A DNA stretch of 64,000 bases from Siphonodentalium dalli (Eukaryota; Mollusca; Scaphopoda; Gadilida; Siphonodentaliidae): contig CP136069.1 of assembly GCA_032622095.1 (NCBI GenBank), forward strand, positions 44,494,194 through 44,558,193, written 5' to 3'. Below, piece by piece: positions 11,648 through 23,885 of this stretch; within the stretch, counting starts at the first letter, position 1; every line of letters starts with the position of its first letter. Under the pieces are notes generated by a model. The model was not told the origin of the DNA, did not search any database, and was given only the letters and a program-made list of their open reading frames with translations. Made by a program: the position numbers and the translations under genes.

Positions 11648-12328
11648 CCAAATTTATTACCTGCATACTCTGTACGATGATTCAATTACCCTACCCTATT
11701 TCCTGAACCAGCCTGATGTGTATATAAACAAAGATTTACTTTTGTAGGAAAATTCAACAATCCGCATTAAATTTATGTTCGTGTCTTTATATTAGGGGAG
11801 AGGAGCGTTTTCTAAGTTGAAATAACTTGTGCTCCGATCCCCATTGTACTCCCATCATATGTTTATGTTATTACAGCTTGTGTATTATTACTTATATTAT
11901 GTTAATGTATGGGATGTTCAATAAAATATGGAATGATGAACAAACTAGGTGGTCCGCTATGTTTCAGACAGTTTTGGGTTTAACTATAATATTCTTCGCA
12001 GGACGACAAATATATAAATGATATATGAACAAATTGTTCCGAAACTTCTCCGTATATATAGAATATGCAATGTGTTCTGGCAGTTCACCTCGGGGCAACG
12101 GGTCCTACAGGGGCGACCAACAAGAAATATTCACAGACATTATATATGCACTTCTTGTTGGTGCTTATTGCAGGCCGTGGACGAAAAATTAGCCATTTTT
12201 AAACGAGCGAAATCATAACAATATATCACAGGGCCGTATCGTTAAAACGAGTAAAATGCAAATTGAAAAATATATCAGTTAAAACGAGCAAGCCACTTTA
12301 AAAAAAACGAATTGATAAACAATACATA
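11648..12328. other. Unassigned, possibly LINE 3' UTR at its left
   Basis: The first part follows the LINE frame and may be its 3' untranslated region. The rest has no recognisable content. Confidence 0.4.
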
Positions 12329-12464
12329 CAGTAATGTCCAAAGTAATTGACCACTTAACCACAGCAGAATTATGGGTAATTTTTCAGGATTTAGTCGGAA
12401 ATATGGCTTGTTGACATTCATCGGAAAGCTCTCCCCGAGTGGTCAATTACTTTGGACATTACTG
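12329..12464. mobile_element. Palindromic TA-flanked MITE (family D), internally shortened
   Basis: The ends CAGTAATGTCCAAAG and CTTTGGACATTACTG are flanked by TA. This is the structure of Tc1/mariner-type MITEs. One arm keeps CCACAGCAGAATTATGGGTA and most of the other arm has been lost. Confidence 0.8.
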
Positions 12465-12469
12465 TACTA

Positions 12470-12850
12470 AAAGTGACGTGAAACACTCCGATAGGGTGAT
12501 CGAATAGAAATTGAGAATAATCTTGCTCAAAGTAGTTATTTTTTTACGAATATTATTCAAAAATGACAACACAAACCGTTATTCTTATATATTAATTAAA
12601 TTCAATGACTCTCGATGGCGAAATCATTTGTGTTTGTTTATCGCCGATGGTTGCGTCCCGAATCGAGATGTATATATTTACAATTGCGCGTATTCAGACG
12701 ATGTTTTCGATGGAGTGCTATAGTCGATTTATTTGAATTTTTCGGCGATGTCAGTAGAATGCTACATTACCCAGGTTGGAATAGGCGCTTGAATACTAAC
12801 TTATCAATTCCATGTACCCGAAGCGGTGCATAATATGTTTTTATAGGTTA
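12470..12850 (+). repeat. Dispersed ~380-bp repeat (family E)
   Basis: Landmarks are AAAGTGACGTGAAACACTCC, GAGAATAATCTTGCTC, CTTATATATTAATTAAAT, TTATCGCCGAT and CATAATATGT. Copies lie at 24545-24800 and 39663-40036. No inverted termini were seen, so the class is unknown. Confidence 0.7.
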
Positions 12851-14080
12851 GTCGAGATTCTCTTTCCGGCAGAATTTGACAATTCATTTATTTTCATTTT
12901 CGTATTTTCGACAAAGTTCACGCTTTGTTGGTCTGAAAATATACAATTCCATATATGTCTGATATGAATTTATAAGTCAACTCAGTAACCCTATTCTTTA
13001 ACTTATGCATGCATGTTTAATTGAATTACACATTTCGTTGGTTTTCCTTTACTGCCTATTCACTTTTGTCTTTCTAAAAAAACATATAGTTGTTATGCTG
13101 CCATGCATTTTTTTAAAGCTGAGCATCGGATGCCATGCAGCGGGAAGGGGTGTTGGTCTCAAGTATGAAATTGTGTGTGCATGGCGGTATAGGCCAACAC
13201 CTCGGCGATTCTGTCGAAACTATGCTTCACGACGGGTTCACACGAGGGAGCATACAAATCGGTCACAAGAAAGTTCCACAATGCACTTGTGTGTTGGTGT
13301 CATTGTTACAATGTGTAGAATATGTTGCCCCTCTCATGTCAGTTGGGCACAGGAGGCTTTCGGTGTGAGTAATCTCCAGTCTCAACAATGAGTCCAATTG
13401 TCTGAAAGTGATACTCAACACTTCTAATTAAAAATCCATGTCCGGACGCATGTCGCTGGCGGCTTCACTCGTGTGTTCGGTCTCATTTTAATAACTTTTA
13501 ATACGAGAGATTAAATCGGAGACACTGAGATTTTCTGACGATATGTGAGACGCCGGATTTGGAGAAGGCTTCATTTCTTCACGCGACATTTGCGGCGTTG
13601 AAGCAACTGTCGGGTCAGACGTGGTGACGTCCTATTTGTCAGTCGTCACGGAAACCGTACGAGCACGTGCTTCACTGCCATAAGGGACCGGTCACTCGTT
13701 GGGTCACGCGACCCGGTCATCAATCAAATTCCGACCCATAAATCAAAGCTGCATGAGCCTCGTTAGGAAACGTGATTTTAGGAAATGTGGTTCACAACCA
13801 GTGGTCTCGGTATGCATGTGTTCATTGCTTAGTTACCCTTCGTTCGTGCGTAAACACCGATCCTGCTATTCTAGTTGATGACATGAATCTCTGTGTACGC
13901 TGATTATAGGGGCATACGCACGTAGGCCTATATGTATAGGCATATAGAGAGATTTTTCTCCATCATTTCAAAACTTTGGCCGAACTTTGGGATGTTCTGA
14001 CAGGCTAAAGTTTATAACATTAAAATGACAGCACGTGTAATATATCTTAGTTAAATTCCTATTCCTTAATAAACAGTAGG
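12851..14080. other. Unassigned 1.2 kb
   Basis: An ORF of 128 codons (13005-13391) and an overlapping 77-codon one lie here on the plus strand. Neither resembles a known family and codon use looks random. I call no gene. Confidence 0.45.
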
Positions 14081-14084
14081 TGAA

Positions 14085-14265
14085 GGTCACATGCTCCAAG
14101 CTCGAGATTGCATGATTTAGGTGACTTTGGTGGGCCGAATTTGAGTTGCGTCGTTAACAACAGTGGAATATTTTCAGGATAATCAATTTAATGTTTATTA
14201 CGATATCGGCTCACAAAAATCATGCAATCTTGAGCTGGGACAATACTATTCATTACATAATATAT
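14085..14265. repeat. Diverged repeat related to 28399-28590
   Basis: GTGAAGGTC near 14091, the GGCTCACAAAAATCATGCAA stretch and GAGCTGGGAC at the right resemble the GTGAAGGTCCCAACTC..GAGTTGGGACCTTCAC element in the 28.4-28.6 kb region. The ends are degraded. Confidence 0.4.
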
Positions 14266-14933
14266 AGGCTAACTAGTGCGTGCAGTGATTAAAAAAAAAT
14301 AGTTGTCGTCAAAACAGTTAAGGAATCCTTCTGAAAATGCAATAATATTCAACTATTCATATGTTTTTTAGTTTTATTTATGACAATTGTACATATTATT
14401 GCAAATAATTAAAATCGCGTGTTTTCAAACGTTCACGTTTTTTTAATTATGGACATGTTCCGACAAGACACGAGTTTTATCGACCCATCGTACTAAAATT
14501 GTCCAAATTCCTTTAATCTACGCATGTTTACCGGAAGTAAGTCATGTTATGAATGATCCACTTTGACCGATCCGCTTTGCCCAGAGCACATTTTTTACAG
14601 TCCGTCGCATTACGCACGTGTCCTATACGTATATGTATATATGCTAAATAAAAGTGAAGGGTGCGAAATGACTCAGGATGTTACGAAGTGAATCAGATGG
14701 AGGTTACGAGTTGACTCGTAATCGGGTACGAGTTGACTATATATGTACTGATCAGGATACGAAATGACTTACATCGCAGACATTCGCAGTTATATGATCA
14801 GTTGTGATATAGAGCACAAAATGATTTAAATCAGAAGCTGCATCAACAGAGTTACAAACAAGAACTGATTCGAGGTTCCAAATTCACCGTGGTCTAAAAA
14901 CTTATCACGATTACCTGTCGATCCCCATGATCA

Positions 14934-15013
14934 GTAGATCATGCCATGAATCTCTACTAATGCTAACGCACGTACGGGCGTTAGCATTAGTAGAGATTCA
15001 TGGCATGATCTAC
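14934..15013. mobile_element. 80-bp perfect hairpin with target duplication
   Basis: Two 36-bp arms (starting GTAGATCATGCCATGAATCT) are exact inverse copies around an 8-base loop ACGTACGG. CATGATCA-like sequence occurs directly on both outer sides, which suggests a 7-8 bp target duplication. Its ends match those of the larger palindromic element at 28225-28742, so it is an internally deleted member. Confidence 0.8.
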
Positions 15014-15624
15014 ATGATCAGGTGACCATATACTTTGGGGGGGGGGGGGGGAATCATATAAAGTTGGGAAAATACAAAATTTATTTGGATCGCAAACAAT
15101 CAATTAATTTCTCCAGGTAATTGAATGTTTATTGCTATAATCGACTCATATAAGTCACACAAATCATGCAATTTATAGAGTTATATAGAGTTATCCCCCT
15201 CGCTATATATATATGATGGTCATTCGAAGAAGCATCAACGCACATATGGTTTCGGGAACCTTTTTATGTTATTAACCGATAGAGTATGTGATATTTGATA
15301 ACACAATATATATAAATGTTTCCGGACCCCTGTTTCAAAGCCTGGAATTATGCTTGATTTGTTCGCATGGGGGGGGGGGGCTTATATTGATTGGGGGCTT
15401 AGATTGTATTATCACGCCCCTGTGATTTTGTTACATTCCGGTATGCGGTTCCGGGTATCAAACTAGGTCGAAATAAAATACCTTAAATATTGTCATGTAT
15501 ACTATATCGACCTATATTGTATATATACGCGTTCTGAAAGCATGCATTTATGCCCAAATATTACAAAAATGTCAGTATACACAGAAGTGTGTATACTTAA
15601 ATGCATGACCCCTTATGAAAAAAA

Positions 15625-16070
15625 CAAGGGGCATACGAGATTGTTATGACCCTTGTAAAATCTGTCTTCTCTATATAGCGACGACAATTTTTGAGGGGTA
15701 ATAGCAGTTTTACAAGGGACATACGTGATTGTTATGACCCTTGTAAAATCTGTCTTCTCTATATAGCGATGACAATATTTGCGGGGTAATATCAGTTTTA
15801 CAAGGGGCATACGAGATTGTTATGACTCTTGTAAAATCTGTCTTCTCTATATATGGCGACGACAATTTTTGCGGGGTAATATCAGTTTTACAAGGGGCAT
15901 ACGAGATTGTTATTACCCTTGTAATATATACCTGTCTTCTCTACATAGCGACGACAATTTTTGCGGGGTAATATTAGTTTTACAAGGGGCATATATACGA
16001 GATTGTTATTACCCTTGTAAAACATGTCTTCTCTATATAGCGACGACATTTTTTGCGGGGTAATACGAAA
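15625..16070 (+). repeat. Tandem array, ~88-92 bp unit, about five copies
   Basis: Each unit contains CATACGAGATTGTTAT, CCTTGTAAAA, TGTCTTCTCTATATAGCGAC and GGGGTAAT. Units start near 15632, 15719, 15807, 15897 and 15988. Within each unit CTTGTAAAA and TTTTACAAG are inverted, so every unit can fold into a hairpin. Open frames on both strands come from this periodicity. Confidence 0.8.
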
Positions 16071-16194
16071 TAATTGTTTCCTGTTTAGTTAACATATATC
16101 GAACAAGAACACCGGGATACGGGATACGGCGTGGTATGGCCCTAGAAGATGGTGCCTAAGAAGGCTTACAATTCTACAGTGGATAATCTGTCAC

Positions 16195-16640
16195 ACAATG
16201 ACTCCATCAAGAATTTGCCTGAGTACGTTCTGATTTACACGGGTTTATCCATGTATGTTACACCAAGCCTTTACATGGACTTTACAAGGACATAGGATAT
16301 GCATTTTTACATGGACTTTTACCAGAGTATATAATTGGTTACCTGACTTTACCATATTTTACAAGAGTATAGCCATGAAAACACATATTTACGTGGCTTT
16401 TACCTGAGTATATTATAAGTTGTTGAACCATGACTCCATCAAGAATTCACCAGAGTATGTATGTTCTGATTAATATGAGTTTTACCCATGTTTGTCCTTT
16501 TTCACCAGCATTTGACGAGAGTATAAAGTGGGGTACACCATGCCTTTACATGAACATGTCGCGTTTGCATGCATATACTTTTCATGGCTTTTACCAGAGA
16601 CTTTACCAGAGTATAGCCAGCATGTAAACCATGACTGCTG
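16195..16640 (+). repeat. Two-copy ~235-bp direct repeat
   Basis: ATGACTCCATCAAGAATT occurs at 16198 and 16430, followed each time by ACCA/TTTACATGG-rich sequence with many TTTACCAGAGTATA-like short motifs. It is noncoding. Confidence 0.6.
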
Positions 16641-16696
16641 TTTTTAATAAGATATATACGCTTCCCAACTCTCGATGAAAGGCTTCCCTTTTAAGG

Positions 16697-16807
16697 ATGT
16701 CCCCCGTAGCCGAGAAGGTTATAATATTTTATATAGGTCGTGGATAAGATCATCTCAGTCAGTCTTGGCTAGACGAGGTTGGCGCGGGTTCGAACACCGA
16801 CATGGAC
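16697..16807 (+). repeat. Degenerate tRNA-like (SINE-head-like) segment
   Basis: GTAGCCGAGAAGGTTATA resembles a Pol III A-box and GCGGGTTCGAACACC a B-box. The spacing is too long for a plain tRNA and the T-stem pairs poorly, so I read this as a pseudo-tRNA or SINE relic. A weaker A-box-like stretch (GCCTCAGTTGGTAAGGTGCA) lies at 17372. Confidence 0.35.
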
Positions 16808-17869
16808 GAAAATCGGGACCGATTTTCAAGCTGGATCTGCATGATTTGAGGAACTTGTGCCAACAATGCCATTCCGATCGATACATGGCCATTTCGATAA
16901 GAAATGAGAATTTGTTCACGATAACTGAATCAAGCACATGCATTTGAAGCAATGAACACTCATACTACGTCCGTGCCTCCACATATCTGATATATATGAG
17001 TCCGCATCTTGAATTTGTGTCATCGCATCAAGTCCTCATCCATCCCATCTCTATATATCACGATGTCCATCGCCAGATCGCGCGACTGGCCGTTTAACAT
17101 GATTAAAACCTAACTGTCAGTCTTCCATTAATTTCCTCTGTCCGGCGGATTTGTGATAAGGGCGATTGGAATTTTCTCATTATAAATTGCCTGCATGTGC
17201 CGCAAAGTTAGTTAGTTATCAAAAGTGTGACTGACCAGAAATTGGGGAAATCACTATGACTCGGATCCTCATTATTAAAATAATCAGATTCTGACCTGGC
17301 GCATGCCCAAGGCGATACAGAGTCTTGACCACCTCAATGTCTGACATTTAGATTATGTTGGTTGTGGACACTGGTGCCTCAGTTGGTAAGGTGCACGGCG
17401 CATTAAATATGATTCCATTCAGTTAACAGTATATAATTGAAGTTATCATCCTGTATCATCCGGAAATAAAAACAAGACAGTCAAAGACTGTGGGGTCGCT
17501 CACCAGACTGCAAAGACTGATAAGACTGGGACTCTTGAGACCATAACAGTCAGAACTTTTCATAATCACGTTAAAAGAAGTAGATCTAAACAGGATATGT
17601 GGCTAGAGGGGCTTCATGTCGATCGGTGAATATCTACCTTTAAATTACCAATGGAACACTGCAGATCACCCCCCCCTCCAGCTCAACATATCCCCTCCTG
17701 ACCGGAATTTCACAACTGACGTCTCAAACTTTCTCAATTGTTCGAAATTTCCAATCTCACAAGCACCTTTTTATAAACTATTTAGACATGTTTGAAGCCC
17801 AATTATCCATGGACCCGAAAACACCATATATATATGTCAGATTAATCAGTCAGGTAGTTTGAAGGTAGA

Positions 17870-18330
17870 TGTTTTAAGTGAAGTCCCCATAGCCCCGTTA
17901 TTTCTTAACAGGTTGACCTCATGTTAACAAATCTGAATATCAGTCACTAAAGGATCCTCCATACTATATGTAAGCTAAATAGTCCAACCTCTCTTGAGAA
18001 GACATTTTAAGTATTACTATAGAGACATACAGTTATGTCCCTGGTCCCACTCTATTTAATCTGGTGACCCCATTTGAAAAAAATCTGAACTCCGGGTCAC
18101 CCAAGGACCCTTCATACCAAATATGAACCCATTCAACCTGATGGTACAGCAGAAGTAGTTTTTAAGAATTACTATGGAGGGCAAGAGTTATGGCCCTGCA
18201 TTCATAACCATTTGAGAGAGTGACCTCATTTGAACAAATCTGAATGTGAGTCACCTAGGGAACATCCACACCAAATATGAACCCATTCAGTCTAGAGAAG
18301 ATGTGAGCTCAAAAATTACATTTCATTGAA
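17870..18330 (+). repeat. Diverged tandem repeat, ~145-158 bp, three copies
   Basis: GACC(T/C)CAT followed by CAAATCTGAA(T/C) recurs at about 17924, 18065 and 18223. CCAAATATGAACCCATTCA recurs at 18115 and 18273. It is noncoding. Confidence 0.6.
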
Positions 18331-18423
18331 AAAATCTGTAAATCACCCCCCCCCCCCAACACAGTAGGGAAATCCCTGCAAGAATATGACATACATGATT
18401 TATTTCAATGCCTGACTATATTG

Positions 18424-18566
18424 GCTTAACAAAATTTCCATGACCTTGAAAGCCAGTGCATTCTCTTTTATATGGGAGGCTCCCCATTGGAGCATATATA
18501 AGAGAATGCACAAGCACAGGGTCTTCATTGCTCTCACCAGCACAACTCTGGTCATGAAATGGTTAA
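18424..18566. mobile_element. Degraded family B MITE with hairpin module
   Basis: The left end is eroded (TTAACAAAATTTCCATGACC) and the right end GGTCATGAAATGGTTAA is better kept. A variant hairpin arm CCAGTGCATTCTCTTTTATA lies at the centre. Confidence 0.5.
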
Positions 18567-18599
18567 TATTAATAGTAAAAATAAACTTTATCTGTCAAA

Positions 18600-19200
18600 C
18601 AGGTAATTTGTATCTGAGATAAACATGGGATAAAATTCCATTCATAAAGCCACTATCAGCTACCAGAATGTTTGGGAGACCTGTTGACATGGAGATAATT
18701 AATGATGGCACAAACATTTTGCAAAGCAATGTCAATGTATTGTGTTACTCCTACAGCTGTGATCAAAACAAGGATATTAATGGGGTGAAGTAGGCAGAGA
18801 TAATGTTGACGGACGGACGGACGGACGAGGAGTGATGACTATAGCTGTTAACTCAGGTAAATATCGATGGAAGAAACCCAAAATGGAACTTGATCTGTAT
18901 CGAGTGGTTAAATGTTTAAACATGCACACCAACTGTCATTCCACTCAGTCAGCACTAATATAACTGAAGTTACTAAAGGGAAACGAACATCGAAATCCAA
19001 ATATTCCAACAAAGGCAGACAAAGACAGGGGCGCGATTCTGTTAAAAAATGGGCGATCAGACTAAAAGATGTAGAACTAAAGTTACCCAGAAACGAAAAA
19101 TGAACGAACGGACGGTAGGGGTGACGAACAGACGAAAACATAACACGTCCCCTTTTTAAAACGGGCATATAAAAAGAAGACTATATATGGTGAGAAACTT
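18600..19200. other. Unassigned; GACG microsatellite
   Basis: A GACG tetranucleotide run occurs at 18809-18828 and a weaker GACGG tract near 19104. Overlapping ORFs on both strands at 18908-19168 have no recognisable similarity. Confidence 0.4.
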
Positions 19201-19640
19201 ATTTGGGAGGCTCATCCATTGGGGATGTCCACATTGAAATGTCAAATAGTACACCCCTCCCTCTTGAATCAAACCAAAACCAAACAAACTCCCATGTTAA
19301 ATTCCATTTGCACCCCCTTTGGGTTGGAACTTTTCAATCTGACTCACCCTTAAGATGTTAGAAATTTCCAACTAATGGCCATTTCAGACCAAACTTTTGG
19401 TCCAAAGTAGAAAAATATGCTACAAAAAGAAAAGTATCAAATAATTTCCTCAATAATTACTGGTTTTAAAATCAAACAATGAGAACAATTTCAACATGAA
19501 AATGAAAAATTTGACCATATTTGGGGGTGGAGATGACGCACCTGTCACCAATCCCCCCAAATGTCAGGCATGAACATGATAATTTTGAACAAATTTTGGG
19601 GGCGGGGCGGTAAACTGCCCCCCCCCACCCTGTTCATAAA
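19200..19640. repeat. TTGGAAATTT-type low-complexity repeat
   Basis: It contains GTTAGAAATTTCCAACTAATG and ACAATTTCAACAT motifs in common with 9.7-10.0 kb and 57-59 kb, plus C-runs at 19618-19626. It is noncoding. Confidence 0.5.
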
Positions 19641-19810
19641 TTTTTGAAACTCAAATTAAGACCAATCATGTGCACTCTTTCCGGACGATAATGGGACAGG
19701 CGTCGCTCTGTGTGAAGCGTTTGAACAATAAGCACCCATTTGACAGTAAGGGAAGAGCAGTAACTCTATGTTGACAAATGGCACCTATTGCATCAACAAT
19801 ACAGACTTCA

Positions 19811-20263
19811 GGTTACACTGGTGTAAATGTTTTCCATAGGCCTCAGTGCTAACGTTTTAGCGTATAGTGTTGGCAATATAAATGTTGGGTCCAAAATTTT
19901 CTTTAAATCTGAAAAATTGACATTTTGGGAAACTTTTTACACAAAAAAATCATGTCTGTCTAGCAGGGAATTCGCCTTTAAATCTTATGTTTTCGTAACT
20001 AGTGTCAGAACCGCATAAAAAAATACAGTCATATTTTAGACCACACCAAAAAATTCAAACTTCACTACAAAGGGTTAATTCCTGTGCCAATGGTTATTTT
20101 ACCTATGGGAAATCATAGGGAAGAGGTGTGATGATTTTTTTATGTGAAAAGCACACAAGGCTATTGACCAATCAGGGCCCAGTGTCTATTTTATTCTCTC
20201 CTATATATTCCTCCCGCATCCGCTAGATGTCACTCGGAACCTTATTTACACCAGTGTAACCTT
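19811..20263. mobile_element. Element with short terminal inverted repeats GGTTACACTGGTGTAAAT
   Basis: The left end GGTTACACTGGTGTAAAT and the right end ATTTACACCAGTGTAACC are perfect inverse copies about 450 bp apart. The interior is noncoding. I could not settle the target duplication. Confidence 0.55.
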
Positions 20264-20639
20264 CAAGAAGATTCCATCCATTGTTAACTTTCACTTGTAT
20301 AATACTAAACATTAGACATGTTCAGCCATGTGAATGTTACTTGTAACATGTTTTGCCAAATGAAGTCATCTGACTCGCATAACCATTTAACCTGCAGGTC
20401 TCAGTCAAACCGTTTATAAGGGTTGTGTCAAAGTTTTACGTACAGCATACAAAACTTGCAGCCAAGAGGAATAATCCAATCGTTTGATAACCGAATGAGA
20501 GACCAACGCTGTCCAGGTTACAATACACCAACTGATTTGCACAGGCCTCAATGTCAACAAATCCCGCTGGCCTGCATTCGTAGGAAAGGGTTGACCCTGC
20601 ACGAGTATAAAACATTAAAGAACGAAAATGTGCCCAAAA

Positions 20640-22610
20640 GTACTTGTCCATTAGCACTAGCTACAGGTCGTACCTTTGGTCGGATCATCATGAAATTTGT
20701 CATGGATGCATGTTAACAATGACATGCAGATGGGAACGAGTCACTTTGGGGTCATTCGGCCAAAAAACGTGGCCACCAGCAGCCATATTGGATTTACTCA
20801 TTGCATGACTAAATCCTTTGGCACGGGCTACAGGTCGTACCTTTGGCCTGTATTCACAGGAAAGGGTTGACCCTGCACGGGTATAAAAAAAATATTAAAG
20901 AACGTCCTTTTGGACACACGAAAATGTGCCCAAATGTACTTGTCCATTAGCACTGGCTACAGGTCGTACCATCATGATATTTGTCATGGTTGTTGACATT
21001 GACATGTAGATGGGAAATAGTCATTTTGGGGTCATTCGTCCAAAACACATGGCCGCCAGCGGCCATCCTGGGTTTCAAATTTCAAGCCATTAGCACGGGC
21101 TAATTAGCCGGAGTGTTCGTCTGATCATGAAATTTGCCGTGAAAGTTAATATTGACATGTAGATGGGTACGAGTCATTTGGCAAAAAACATGGCTGCCAG
21201 CAGCCATCTTGGATTTCAAAATTCAATCCATTTGCACGGGCTACAGGCCGTACTGTTTGTCTGATCATCATGAAATTTGTAAATTGTGTTAATATTGATA
21301 TGTAGAGGGGAAAGAGTCACTTTGGGGTCATTCGGACATAAAACATGGCCGCCAGCAGCCATCTTGGATTTTACTCTTTGCATGACTAAATCCTTTCGCA
21401 TGGGCTACATGTCGTACCTTTGGTCGTATCATCATGAAATTTGTCATGGATATTAATATCGACATGTAGATGGAAACGAGTCATTTGGCCATAAAACGAA
21501 GCCGCTGGCAACCATCTTGGATTTTACTCTTTGCATGACTAAATCCTTTGGCATGGGCTACAGGTCGTACCCTTGGTCGGATTATCATGAAATTTGTCAT
21601 GGCTGTTGACATTGACATGGAGATAGGAACGAGTCATTTGGGCGTCTTTCTGCACAAAAACATGGCTGCCAGTAGCCATCATGGAATTCAAAATTCAATC
21701 CATTAGCACGGGCTACAGCCGGGAGTGTTCGTCTGATCATCAGGAAATTTATCGTGGATGTTAATATTGGCATGCAGATGGGAACGTTTCATTTTGGGGG
21801 TCATTCGGCCATAAAACATGGCTGCTGGCAGCCATCTTGGATTTTACTCTTTGCATGACTAAATCCTTTGGCAAGGGCTACAGGTCGTGAGTGTTCGTCT
21901 GATCATCAGGAAATTTATCGTGAATGTTAATATTGGCATGCAGATGGGAACGTTTCATTTTGGGGGTCATTCGGCCATAAAACATGTCCGCTGGCAGCCA
22001 TCTTGGAATTCAAAATTCAATCCATTAGCACGGGCTACAGCCCTGAGTGTTCGTCTGATCATCAGGAAATTTATCGTGGATGTTAATATTGGCATGCAGA
22101 TGGGAACGTTTCATTTTGGGGGTCATTCGGCCATAAAACATGGCTGCTGGCAGCCATCTTGGATTTTACTCTTTGCATGACTAAATCCTTTGGCAAGGGC
22201 TACAGGTCGTACCTTTGGTCGGATTATCATGGGCGTCTTTCTGCACAAAAACATGGCTGCCAGTAGCCATCTTGGAATTCAAAATTCAATCCATTAGCAC
22301 GGGCTACAGCCCTGAGTGTTCGTCTGATCATCAGGAAATTTGTCATTGCTGTTAACATTGACATGTAGATGGGAACGAGTCATTTTTGGGTCATTCGGCC
22401 ATAAAACATGTCCGCTGGCAGCCATCTTGGATTTTACTCTTTGGCACACCCTACAGTCCATTTCCCTCATCCGATCATCACCAATCTTCATAATAATCTT
22501 GATATTGATCTACTAGATGGAAGCTATCAAATGTTTTTGAATTTCATTGGAAAACATAGCTGCCAGCAACCATCTTGGATTTTACTTTATAGATATCTCT
22601 TCATGTTGAT
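20640..22610 (+). repeat. Satellite-like tandem array, ~155-bp unit, about 12 copies
   Basis: GGGCTACAGGTCGTAC-like landmarks recur at about 20661, 20828, 20958, 21240, 21406, 21559, 21713, 21879, 22035, 22201, 22304 and 22451. The spacing is mostly 150-166 bp, with some shortened units. Each unit also has CAGCAGCCATCTTGGATTTT and CATGACTAAATCCTTT. A higher-order alternation is visible: two subtypes (CGTACCTTTGG and CCTGAGTGTTCG) take turns. A diverged, inverted array lies at 41820-43250. Confidence 0.85.
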
Positions 22611-22689
22611 AATCTAGTATTACTTAGACCTTTCAACTTTCTGCATTCCTAATTACTCCATTGACTGTAACACATGAAATTATTCCCTT

Positions 22690-22828
22690 TCCAAGTTGAG
22701 CTACAGTGGCATTGACACTTTCATTTATATATATACGAGGCTCTTTAAGAGAAACTCACATATATAAGAAAATGTCTGGCAGGATGTTTAATGCTGCACC
22801 AGTGCAGCTCCCATCATGAAAGGGTTAA
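22690..22828. mobile_element. Degraded family B MITE
   Basis: The right end CATCATGAAAGGGTTAA is intact, and AATGCTGCACCAGTGCAGCT and a decayed hairpin arm (CACATATATAAGAAAATG) are visible. The left end is lost. Confidence 0.5.
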
Positions 22829-23138
22829 TAAGGACAATATGGTTATCTGAACTGGTTTAATATCCAATCAACAATCAGATAAGGAACCAGACATCATAGA
22901 ATATAAATACAATTTATGTGATAATAATGGATTAATTATACACTGTACAATACACATTTACATGATTCTTATTATACAACTGTCATTATATTCATCAATT
23001 TAGTTGTCATGATCAGAATATGGAATCTCATTTTAATACAAGTCAAAGACAAGTAAAATTTCAGATCAATTTAAGACCTGTATAGCCCTAATTACTTATT
23101 TGGTATACTGAATGTACAAATCTTGTATTTATGTCATC

Positions 23139-23676
23139 AGGTCAGGCACATCCTGAATTCAACTATTATAGTTATATTCAACTATAATAGGTAAATACGT
23201 GTATCGTCGTTTTGTGCTTTTGATACAAGAGGCATAACCCAACATCATATTTCACGAAAAATTATAAAAAAACAATGTAATACTAAATCGGTAAACATGT
23301 TTGTTTTTGTGACAAAATACCATGTCTCGATCTGTGCGAATTATTAATCATGATGGCATAAGGAAGTCCACTAATATGCAATTGCTGTAAATATTGTTAT
23401 GAAGAAGCAATTGAGTGATCATGTTAATGTCATTTAGAAAGGAACCATTGTGTCATTATTAACTAAAATAAGCCAACACAAAGGGTAGCAAAACAAATTT
23501 TAACATGAGGCAGTTCATTTGCTGTAATTTTGCTGCAAGGCAATTTGGCTGTGCACTGGGATGCACGATCTCATAGTTAACACAGGGAAATTATGGATTT
23601 ATTACTGTCAAATTGAAATATAATAGTTAAACATAACTATAATAGTTGAATTCAGGATGTGCCTGATCTGGTCATT
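23139..23676. mobile_element. 538-bp element with ~33-bp terminal inverted repeats
   Basis: GGCACATCCTGAATTCAACT at the left and its inverse AGTTGAATTCAGGATGTGCC at the right bound AT-rich noncoding DNA. The inner ends also carry ACTATAATAG inverted motifs. Confidence 0.65.
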
Positions 23677-23745
23677 GGCGAGCATCTGAGAGTTATATAG
23701 TTTAATAATTTTCCTTCCTACTAAAAGAATGAAAACTATGCTATA

Positions 23746-23885
23746 CAGTAATGCTCTAATTAATCGACTTCTTAACCACAGCAGAATTATGGGTAACTTT
23801 TCAGGATTTTTATTTCCGACTAAATCCTGAAAAGTTACCCATAATTCTGCTGTGGTTAAGAAGTTGATTAATTAGAGCATTACTG
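23746..23885. mobile_element. Family D palindromic TA MITE, short form
   Basis: The arms begin CAGTAATGCTCTAATTAATC. The variant CTCTAATTAATC plus CTTCTTAACC occurs in both arms and only in this copy. TA lies on each side. Confidence 0.82.

Noticed and set aside
13005-13391. A 128-codon plus ORF as a gene
   Set aside because: Its length is possible by chance in AT-rich DNA; no motif, weak start, and an overlapping frame reads equally well.
15779-16063. A 94-codon ORF with repeated GNISFTRGIRDCY
   Set aside because: It is produced by the tandem array reading through in one frame.
15625-16070. A CRISPR-like regular array
   Set aside because: The unit is ~88-92 bp with no unique spacers, in a eukaryotic genome; it is a plain tandem repeat.
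21887-22180. A 97-codon ORF with internal repetition
   Set aside because: It is two monomers of the ~155-bp satellite-like array; there is no independent coding evidence.
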